A stretch of DNA of 32,560 bases from Polychytrium aggregatum (lineage: Eukaryota; Chytridiomycota; Chytridiomycetes; Polychytriales), in NCBI RefSeq assembly GCF_025602895.1, contig NW_026516485.1, forward strand, positions 1 to 32,560. The letters are read 5' to 3'. The notes beneath the pieces were generated by a model. It saw only the letters and a list, made by a program, of their open reading frames with translations, made no database searches and had not been told where the DNA came from. Each line of letters starts with the position of its first letter. Position 1 is the stretch's first letter. Shown piece by piece: positions 16,630-23,393 of this stretch. The translations under genes and the position numbers were made by a program.

Positions 16630-19436
16630 CACGACTTGAGCGCCGGAACTCGGCACGACTCTGGGACCACAATCCTGTTCTGGAAGGTGAGGTACTGGCC
16701 ATTCCAGACGAACTTCGGGTCACGACGGTATTTGTCTAGACCGGGATCCCGAGCCTGCTCTTCGGCTATGAGCTGCAGCAAATCCACAGGGTCACTGCGA
16801 CTTGCAACCGAAGAGCGGGCGTCTCTGCTTCGGAGCACGCGTATCACCGCGGCAGGATCGAGAAGCAGAGGCGGATCCCTCGACACGGAGGCCGACGAAG
16901 GGATGTAGTCCGAGCGACGAGACAGGGCATCGGCCTTGCCGTTCCTCGCACCAGGACGGTACTGGATGCGGATGTCGAACCGAGACAAGAACTGGGACCA
17001 CCGTGCATGACGCTGGTTTAGGATGCGAGCCGTTGCCAGGTACTCCAAGTTCTTGTGATCGGTCAGAACGGCAACGGGATGCTGGGCGCCTTCGAGGTAG
17101 TGTCGCCACGCCTCGAAAGCCTCCTTGATCGCCAACAGCTCTTTCTCGTATATGCTGTAGTTACGTTCAGCATTCGAGAGTGTCCGCGAATGGAACGAGC
17201 AAGGATGAAGGCGATCATCAGCACCCCGCTGGGAGAGCACGCATCCAAGCGCAAAGTCCGACGCATCTGACTCTACGACGAACGGCTTGGATGGGTCCGG
17301 ATGCACCAGAACGGGCTCCGAAACGAAGGCATCCTTCAAGGATCTGAATGCTTTATCGGCTTCGCGGGACCACTGGAAGCCATGCGTCTTCCGGAAGAGC
17401 CGAGTCATGGGCCCCGCGATCTTTGCGTATCCATCGATGAAGCGTCGATAGAAGTTCGCAAACCCGACAAAGGATCGAAGATCCGAGATGTTGCGCGGTA
17501 TGGGCCAATCCAAGATCGCAGAGAGCTTGGATCGCTCCATACCGATGCCCTCGGGCGAGACCATGAAACCAAGGAACGAGACCGAGGTTTTGGAGAACTC
17601 GCACTTCTCCAGCTTGCAATACAGCTTTGCAGCTCGGAGCTTCGAGAGGACCTGCTTGACGTGCTCTACATGCTGCGACGGGTCAGCACTGTAGATCAAG
17701 ATATCGTCAAGATACGCAATTGCGAACTGGTCCAACTCGGTGCGCAGGACGTCGTTGATGAAGTGCTGGAACGTCGCTGGCGCATTGGTGAGCCCAAAGG
17801 GCATCACCAAGTACTCGAAGTGCCCATATCGAGTACGGAAAGCTGTCTTCCACTCGTCCCCGGAGCGGATGCGCAGCAGATTGTAGGCTCCACGAAGGTC
17901 CAGCTTAGTGAACACCTTCGCGCCTCGAAGTCGGTCCAGCAGCTCGCCGATCAGCGGTAAAGGGTAACGGTTCTTTACCGTGATACCGTTCAGTGCGCGG
18001 TAGTCAACGCAAAGACGAAGTGAGCCGTCCTTCTTCTTGACGAAGAGGATTGGTGAGCCTGCTGGGGACGACGAAGGACGAACGAATCCCTTGGCAAGAT
18101 TCTCGTCGAGATAGTCACGCAGAGCGTGAAGTTCGGGCTCGGACAGTGAGTACAGAGGCCCGAACTTTGGCGACTTGCCCGGCTCCAAGTCAATGGGGCA
18201 GTCATAAGGGCGATGCGGAGGCAAGGAGTCAGCTTCCTGTTTAGAGAAAACAGACAGGAAGTCCTTGTACTCCGCAGGCACTTCGACAGTCGCAGTGCTC
18301 GGCTCGTCAGTGGGCAGGACATGGACCTGAAAGATGGTCAGGGGTTGCGTTCCATGCCTGCATGCATCCAAAGACTCGCGCATCGAGCGGTAATCAATGC
18401 TGCAGACGCGGAGAGGAGCGTCCGAGCTGAGAGGAGGGGCGTGGACAAGGTCAGAATAATGTTCGACGGTTACTTTATTCTGAACAATGTCCGAAGAACA
18501 AACAACAGGAGGAGGTACATCAAGGAGGGAAAGAGAACTGACAACAGAAGAAGGGGTTTGGGAAGAGCGAAGGGGTTCGGGAGGAACAAGACAAGAAGGG
18601 GAAGACGAAGGTGGGAGCGTAGGAGAGGAGCTTAGATCAATCAAAGGAGTGGAATCATCAAGAAGGGGAGTGACATTGGAGGAAGTGGAGCAAGACGAAA
18701 GAGAAGTAGTGCATGGAGAGGGGTCGGAATCAACAGAAGGAGGGAGACAAAGAAGACCGCGAGACCAGACAATCTTGGGCTCGGCGGTGCGCAACCAAGG
18801 AAAGCCAAGGATAAGTGGTTGATGTGGAGACCTGATCACATCGAACCGAAGGCGTTGCGAGACGTCCCCGAGAATCACCTCGAGTGGAGCAGTCTCGCGG
18901 AGGATGGGGCCAGACGACAGCGGCTTACCATCCACGCCTTCCACTGCCAAGGGCGAAGCCTTGGAGCAGGTGGGGACAGAGTGTCGAGCAACAAAGTCCT
19001 CGTCGATAAAGTTGCCAGAGGCACCAGAATCGACAAGTCCTTCGCACGACAGAGAATCACCAGAAGGAAGACGAACAGCGACGGGAACAACCAACGAGCA
19101 ACGACGAACAGACGAAACACAAGACTTTGGTTCGGTACCAGCTTCGGCACCAGGGTTGCGGCTAGCACAGACAGTTAACTTTGCCGAGGGTTGGCAGGAC
19201 AGCTCAGGTATTTGCACCTGTGGATGAGGTGCAGTTCCCAGTGACACCAGAGGTGCCACGGGTACTATGCCAGAGCTGAGAGTGTCCGCCGGTCCAGAGG
19301 CAAGGCGAAGCTGTCCGCACATCACTGCTTCCCCAGTACTTACCAAAGGCACCTTACCAATGTCTTCACTTTCGGAAGGCGGTGGGCACGGCTCCGGTTC
19401 AAGGCCTTCACTTAGAACCGGGCCTGGTCGTTTCCC
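16625..19436 (-). CDS. pol: C2 Pol, 5' part: protease, RT, RNase H
   Basis: This is the N-terminal and central part of the C polyprotein, over 900 residues and open from the frameshift site to the inserted LTR. Protease has GLVDSGASGNFIDEDF (19023-19031 encodes DSG). A Ser/Pro-rich linker of about 80 residues follows. RT shows [31 protein letters not shown] and [12 protein letters not shown] (17698-17714). RNase H has VESDASDFALGCVL and LTDHKNLEYLATARIL. There is no convincing ATG at the 5' end, and the GTG at 19350-19352 is unlikely to be used in a eukaryote. The protein is expected as a Gag-Pol fusion by -1 frameshifting. The same region in C1 is disrupted by single-base indels. Confidence 0.92.
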
Positions 19437-20389
19437 GAACTGAAGTCTTGCACTTCTCCATCTTCGTAAACGATGGTGCGGATGATCCTCGGGCCGGGAG
19501 GTCCAGGGGGCGGTCCGGTAGCTCTGGTAGATCCAAACTTGACGGGGCAGTTTCGTACCAAGTGGCCCTTCTTGCCACAGTACAGGCAGAGTCCAAAGCG
19601 GCGGCGGCGTTGTTTCTCCTCGGCGGTCAGGGGTCCAGAGACGGCAGAGTCCACTTGCATGGGCTCGGAAACAATGTAGGAGGGGTGCGGCGGAGCGAGG
19701 ACGGGCGCGGGAGCGATGGCGGGAACGGCAGCGGAGGCGGAACCAAAGGCGAACTGGGAAGACCGGTAGCGGGCAGGCGTGCTTCGGCGCTCTTGACGGC
19801 GCTCGCGGATTCGTGCATCGAGCTCGTTACAAAGCTCGATGTACTCCTCCAGATCTCGTGGCAGAGGGCGAACTCGCGAAAGTTCGTCTCTGACATCATC
19901 CGACAAGCCAAGTCGGAAGAACGAGATCTTTGCACCGTCGTTCCAAGTCGTATCGGCGGCAATACGAAGGAACTCGGATGCATAGACTGCGCACGGGCGG
20001 TTGCCCTGAGACAGTGTGGTGATCACTGACTCGGCAGTCCTGGCCCGATCAGGGTCGTCAAACACTTTGGAAAAGCGTTCTAGGAAATCGCCAAAAGAGT
20101 TGAGTCGGGGATCACCCATCTCAAGCATCGGAGTCGCCCACTGGAGAGCCGGTCCAGTGAGCAGACTAATGACGAATCCGACCTTAATCGGGTCAGCAGG
20201 GAACCGGTGGGGCTGCATTCGTATATACAGTTTGCACTGATTTACGAATGCCCGGAACCCTTGCCGGTTACCGTCGTAACGGTCCGGCATCTGCACGCTG
20301 TACCCAGCGGCAGGAGCATCGCGAGCTGTCCGGAGCTCGGCGAGCTCGGCCTCCAAGGCACGGAGGCGGTCCACGAGGGCAGGATCCAT
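19412..20389 (-). CDS. gag: C2 Gag (capsid and nucleocapsid)
   Basis: This 325-residue Gag starts MDPALVDRLRALEAELAELR (probable coiled coil). The capsid core includes MPDRYDGNRQGFRAFVNQCK and GPALQWATPMLEMGDPRLNS. An Arg-rich hinge follows, with EPMQVDSAVSG and EEKQRRRRFG, then the knuckle CLYCGKKGHLVRNC. It is the same as the C1 product. It should multimerise into particles in the cytoplasm and package the RNA. It ends QARF-stop, overlapping the -1 pol frame. The start lies about 180 nt from the LTR, just after a poly-A tract. Confidence 0.93.
   Translation of the reverse strand: MDPALVDRLRALEAELAELRTARDAPAAGYSVQMPDRYDGNRQGFRAFVNQCKLYIRMQPHRFPADPIKVGFVISLLTGPALQWATPMLEMGDPRLNSFGDFLERFSKVFDDPDRARTAESVITTLSQGNRPCAVYASEFLRIAADTTWNDGAKISFFRLGLSDDVRDELSRVRPLPRDLEEYIELCNELDARIRERRQERRSTPARYRSSQFAFGSASAAVPAIAPAPVLAPPHPSYIVSEPMQVDSAVSGPLTAEEKQRRRRFGLCLYCGKKGHLVRNCPVKFGSTRATGPPPGPPGPRIIRTIVYEDGEVQDFSSGNDQARF
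19430..19436 (-). promoter_or_regulatory. C2 gag-pol -1 frameshift site GGGAAAC
   Basis: TCG GGA AAC in the gag frame gives G GGA AAC, 16 nt before the TAA stop at 19412-19414. The -1 frame continues open through the overlap into protease. Confidence 0.72.
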
Positions 20390-20413
20390 GGCGGGACTGG
20401 GACTGGGACTGGG

Positions 20414-20427
20414 AAAAAAAAAAAAAA
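20414..20427. repeat. Homopolymer A14 in the C leader (A15 in C1)
   Basis: A run of 14 A on the plus strand lies between gag and the LTR. The same run in C1 (3293-3307) has 15. Such runs are prone to both replication slippage and sequencing error. Confidence 0.8.
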
Positions 20428-20525
20428 GCGAGGAGGTTCAAGAACAGGAGAGCGAAGAGGGCTCAGACACAAGTGTGCTTGAGGTTCGGACAGGACTAGG
20501 AAAGGGGCGGGGCTAGGAGCGGAAG

Positions 20526-20535
20526 ATACCAAGCA
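20526..20535 (-). other. C leader arm complementary to U5
   Basis: The minus-strand TGCTTGGTAT here is the exact complement of ATACCAAGCA in U5 (20604-20613). The pair flanks the LTR end and primer site, like a U5-internal-region stem. Each arm can also form a local hairpin, so the fold is not decided by sequence alone. Confidence 0.4.
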
Positions 20536-20554
20536 GGTGGTATCAGTAGAAGAG

Positions 20555-20566
20555 AGTTCGAACAAA
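20555..20566 (-). other. C2 self-priming primer-binding site
   Basis: TTTGTTCGAACT on the minus strand, one base from the 5' LTR, is the exact 12-nt complement of AGTTCGAACAAA at 20655-20666 in the LTR. Confidence 0.65.
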
Positions 20567-20567
20567 G

Positions 20568-20986
20568 TGTAAGGAGTGAACAAGCGCAAGGACGAAGACC
20601 AAGTGCTTGGTATGAGCTTTATTAGCTTTTAGCCCCGAACACCAAAGAACAAGTTTTGTTCGAACTGGTGTTCAACATAGGCTCAGACATGCAGGGCTAT
20701 TTATAGACCGGGAGAAGGTCGAGGGGCAAAAGTGGGCGAGAAGGGTGGAGCATCACAGAGAAGCGAGAAGGGGGTGCGAGAGTGGCTGGTGTGCAAGCGA
20801 GAGAGGCTTGGCACAGCCCGGGGACATGTGCCGAGCGGTGGGGGAGGCAGGAAACCAGTAGACGCGGGTGGCAACGGCGCGTGCTCATGCATGGGGGCAA
20901 ACAAACACGTGGGGACTCATGATTGGTGCGGAGGGCGAGAGCATGCGGGACAATCTCATTGGTCCGTTGTGATGCTGGTCATCACA
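20568..20986 (-). repeat. Family C LTR (5' LTR of C2)
   Basis: This 419-bp copy has its TATA-like box at 20694-20705 and predicted RNA start/self-primer at 20666. The right flank CCGAC is element D sequence and does not match the left flank of C2. Confidence 0.95.
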
Positions 20987-21490
20987 CCGACACACCTCTT
21001 GGCAATGACTGGATGTGAATCGGATGATCTTCTTGCCCCAACGTATCCAAGGCTCGTGGGATTGCAGCCACGGGTAGCCCAGGATAACTTGGTGGTATGG
21101 GGACTTGATGATCTTGAAGGTGATGACTTCCTTGTGGCTATCGATGTCCATCACAAGGGGCAAGGTCTCGTGCGAGATGCCCCCGGATGTGAGTGGTTGA
21201 CCATCGATGGCCCGTCCATCAATGGGGCTGTCCAAGCATCGGAGTGGAACTTGGTGGCGTTGGGCAAAGTCAGCATCCATGCAGTTCAGCTGGGCCCCAG
21301 AGTCGATGAAGGCCTTGGCGGTAAACTGGGACTCTTGGGATTGGCAAGATACGGGAATCTCAAAGCACATTGGTGGAGTACCACTCGAGAGGCTGCTGAT
21401 GAGTGCACGCTCTGCGTGGGTAGGGTCAGGAGGTTTGTTGTTGGAGTCCGGCGGGGCTCCTGATGCAGCCGCCGGACTCAGCGAAAACCC
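20987..21490 (-). CDS. pol: D Pol, 5' part: protease, truncated by C2
   Basis: This is the start of the D polyprotein in the -1 frame relative to gag. A spacer of about 45 residues (GFSLSPAAASGAPPDSNNKPP) leads to an aspartic protease with AFIDSGAQLNCMDADFAQRH (active-site DSG) and the second-half motif HQVILGYPWLQSHEP. The frame is open up to the C2 LTR at 20986, and any residues encoded beyond it are LTR sequence, not protein of D. The protease resembles that of family C in layout. An ATG exists at MCFEIPVSC, but it lies inside the protease-proximal region, so frameshifting from gag remains the likelier expression route. Confidence 0.82.
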
Positions 21491-22458
21491 TGCTGTTGCT
21501 TCTCAGGGCAGTGCTTTGCGATATGGCCTTTGCCTCCACAATAGAGGGAGAGGCCCAAGCGACGACATCGGTCGCGCTCGTCGATGGCCAGCTTACCCTT
21601 CGCTGCGGGCTGCGGGCCAAGAGGTGCCTTCAATGCATCCACTTCCATCGGGGTGGGCTCGGCCGAGGTGAAGGCGTTGGTCGGGAATCTTGGGCTGGCG
21701 CGGGGGGCAGGCTGGTAGCGCCGCTCTGCACGTTGTTCTTGACGGCGCTCGTACAGGCGGTTGTCGATCGATATTATGTGTTCGACAAAATCGTCGAGGT
21801 CGAACGGCTCTCGGGATTTGGCGAGCTCGTCCTTGACCTCTGGGTGGAGGCCACGGCGGAGGGCAAAGCGGAGGGCCGCGTCGTTCCAGTCCGTGTCGAC
21901 TGCGAGGCGACGGAACTCGGCGATGTAGCTGGCGGCCGATCGGGTTCCTTGGGTGAGCGTGTCGAGGGCTCTCTCGGCTGACTTGGTTCGATCGGGGTCA
22001 CCGAACGAGGCGTCGAGGCGGCGGACAAACTCCTCGAAGTTGTCCAGCACCATGGCGTCGTTGCGCTCCAGCACCGGAGCGAACCATGCTGCTGCAGTTT
22101 CGCGAAGGAAACTGGCAGCGAACATGACCTTGAGGCGCTCGGTGCTGTAGCGGCGAGGTTGGACCGAGTAAATCAAGCGCAGGTGGTTCAAGAACGAACG
22201 AGTCTCCGAACGGCGACCAGAGAACATGGGTGGGTCAGCCATCCGTGGCTCGTTGGGAGCCTGGGGAAGTTGGGCGAGGAAGTTGCCCAGCGCGGCGTGC
22301 TGCTGGGCATTGGGAACTTGGGCTTGCTGGAGGGCAGCGTATGCGTGCTGCAACTGACCGAACTGCTCGTGCAGTTGCTGATAGGCAGCGAACAGTTGGT
22401 TGGCATCGGGGGGAGGAGGAGCTTCAGCATCCATCGGTGGGACGTCGGGATTGTACAT
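21478..22458 (-). CDS. gag: D Gag (capsid and altered zinc knuckle)
   Basis: This is the Gag protein of family D, about 326 residues from ATG (MYNPDVPPMDAEAPPPPDAN). An apparent longer frame running into the GCAAG repeat is rejected because it would only add a repetitive LALPC stretch with no ATG. A Gln-rich N-terminal stretch (about 20-55) may be a coiled coil. The capsid core (about 70-235) resembles that of family C (RMADPPMFSGRRSETRSFLNH, ETAAAWFAPVLERND). The knuckle reads LSLYCGGKGHIAKHC, with Ser where the first Cys is expected, so only three of the four CCHC ligands remain. No internal stop is seen. Confidence 0.88.
   Translation of the reverse strand: MYNPDVPPMDAEAPPPPDANQLFAAYQQLHEQFGQLQHAYAALQQAQVPNAQQHAALGNFLAQLPQAPNEPRMADPPMFSGRRSETRSFLNHLRLIYSVQPRRYSTERLKVMFAASFLRETAAAWFAPVLERNDAMVLDNFEEFVRRLDASFGDPDRTKSAERALDTLTQGTRSAASYIAEFRRLAVDTDWNDAALRFALRRGLHPEVKDELAKSREPFDLDDFVEHIISIDNRLYERRQEQRAERRYQPAPRASPRFPTNAFTSAEPTPMEVDALKAPLGPQPAAKGKLAIDERDRCRRLGLSLYCGGKGHIAKHCPEKQQQGFR
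21484..21490 (-). promoter_or_regulatory. D gag-pol -1 frameshift site GGGTTTT
   Basis: The gag codons CAG GGT TTT CGC TGA give G GGT TTT, an X XXY YYZ heptamer directly before the gag stop. Pol is in the -1 frame. Confidence 0.65.
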
Positions 22459-22490
22459 AGTTAACGGAGAGACAGGGCACAGGGCACATG

Positions 22491-22680
22491 GCAAGGCAAG
22501 GCAAGGCAAGGCAAGGCAAGGCAAGGCAAGGCAAGGCAAGGCAAGGCAAGGCAAGGCAAGGCAAGGCAAGGCAAGGCAAGGCAAGGCAAGGCAAGGCAAG
22601 GCAAGGCAAGGCAAGGCAAGGCAAGGCAAGGCAAGGCAAGGCAAGGCAAGGCAAGGCAAGGCAAGGCAAGGCAGGGCAAG
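22491..22680. repeat. (GCAAG)n microsatellite in the D leader
   Basis: There are 36 perfect GCAAG units (22491-22670) followed by GCAGG and GCAAG. The tract lies about 32 nt upstream of the D gag ATG, between it and the primer site. A 5-nt unit with no stop codon is open in all six frames, which produces repetitive pseudo-ORFs that are not genes. Confidence 0.95.
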
Positions 22681-22692
22681 GCACAAGGAGGG

Positions 22693-22702
22693 GAGACGAC
22701 AA
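22693..22702 (-). other. D self-priming primer-binding site
   Basis: TTGTCGTCTC on the minus strand, two bases from the LTR start, is the exact 10-nt complement of GAGACGACAA encoded at 22786-22795 in the LTR. There is no tRNA-type TGG site. Confidence 0.5.
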
Positions 22703-22704
22703 AC

Positions 22705-22935
22705 TGTAACAGGACTGGGGACTGGACGAGAGCGGACGGACTGGAGTGAGCGGGTAACGACTGGTTTACTAGGCGAAGGACGGTGTTGTCGTCTCGCCGG
22801 TTTATTTTCGGCGGGCGACGCCTTGCATTTACATCCCTGGGGGCAGCGGATCGGCTTGCCTGCGCTCCTTGGCGCTGGCTAGGCCCCCTCGGGGTGCCTT
22901 CCGGGTCGTCCCGGAGCTCCCTGTCCGCGTGCCCA
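22705..22935 (-). repeat. Family D LTR (5' LTR; right end approximate)
   Basis: It starts TGTAACAGG next to the primer site. The right end is uncertain: a CCCA at 22935 is the best candidate because the following bases already resemble an integrase relic. On the minus strand a TATA-like TGTAAATG lies 39 nt upstream of the predicted self-primer GAGACGACAA. No second copy is present to fix the boundaries. Confidence 0.6.
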
Positions 22936-23075
22936 TTATAGGCTAACGATGCGCAATTACATCAAAGATTACGTCTCTGGGTGCGAAACTTGACATTTCT
23001 TCAAAGCATTGGACTGATCATACAAATTTACCCCTGTGTTCCTTGTATCTGTCAGCAATCATGCAATAGGCTGAT
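22936..23075 (+). pseudogene. Relic of an older retroelement (integrase zinc region plus LTR-like piece), opposite strand
   Basis: On the plus strand, 22951-22993 encodes MRNYIKDYVSGCET, matching the integrase zinc region of family E (MRRYIKEYVSGCDTC), then a stop replaces the second Cys. Farther on, 23032-23071 matches the minus strand of the A LTR (6964-7003) at 31 of 40 positions without gaps, mostly transition differences. The stretch is clearly AT-richer than the rest of the window and the only recognisable element remnant on the plus strand. It is probably old substrate into which D and B2 inserted. Confidence 0.55.
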
Positions 23076-23384
23076 TGTAACGTCCACTACTGGGACGTTG
23101 GGGCAAGACGGGGAGGGAGGGGGTACAAGACAAGACAGGACGGGGCAGAACAGGGCGGTGCTAGGCTACTCTAGCGGACGGGTGAGCTCGGGGAGCACTT
23201 ACGTTTATTCACGATAAAACCGAACTCCAGACAAACGGGGGGAACGGGGGCAACCCGCAGGTATACCCTGCGGTGGCCTGCCTGCGGTGCGTGAAAACGC
23301 AAAGCGCAGCACAGGTCACGACCCACTGCGCCGCGCAGTACGCGCAGTACGCGCAGCACAGCGTCGGAGATACCATCTCCTACA
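23076..23384 (-). repeat. Family B LTR (3' LTR of B2)
   Basis: This 309-bp copy looks identical to the three other B LTRs, with the same terminal hairpins. Confidence 0.95.
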
Positions 23385-23393
23385 CTCCCACAC

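Larger units (their letters stand above)
14597..20986 (-). mobile_element. Family C chromovirus, full-length copy 2 (C2), interrupted by a B solo LTR
   Basis: C2 has two 419-bp LTRs (14597-15015 and 20568-20986), self-priming site, intact gag, and pol split only by the B solo LTR at 16316-16624. The flanks do not match: TCCAT (element A) on the left, CCGAC (element D) on the right. A copy that inserted by integrase should have matching 5-bp flanks. C2 therefore looks like a recombinant between a C copy in A and a C copy in D, or like an assembly join. Confidence 0.93.
20987..22935 (-). mobile_element. Family D retrotransposon, 5' part (LTR, leader, gag, protease)
   Basis: This is the 5' part of a fourth family, interrupted in pol by C2 at 20987. 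Its RT, RNase H and integrase are not in the window. If C2 is a recombinant, they should lie left of C1, beyond the window edge. The outer LTR end near 22935 is a best guess. Confidence 0.85.

Noticed and set aside
19350..19352. GTG start for C2 pol
   Set aside because: GTG starts are not expected in a eukaryotic nuclear gene. The open frame continues upstream to the slippery heptamer in gag.
22424..22882. Open frames encoding long KARQG or LALPC repeats
   Set aside because: They are translations of the GCAAG microsatellite, which has no stop in any frame.
22955..22965. TTACA at about 22960 as the right end of the D LTR (pairing with TGTAA at its start)
   Set aside because: The bases around it encode MRNYIKDYV of an integrase relic, so the match is probably chance. 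A boundary near 22935 is preferred but uncertain.
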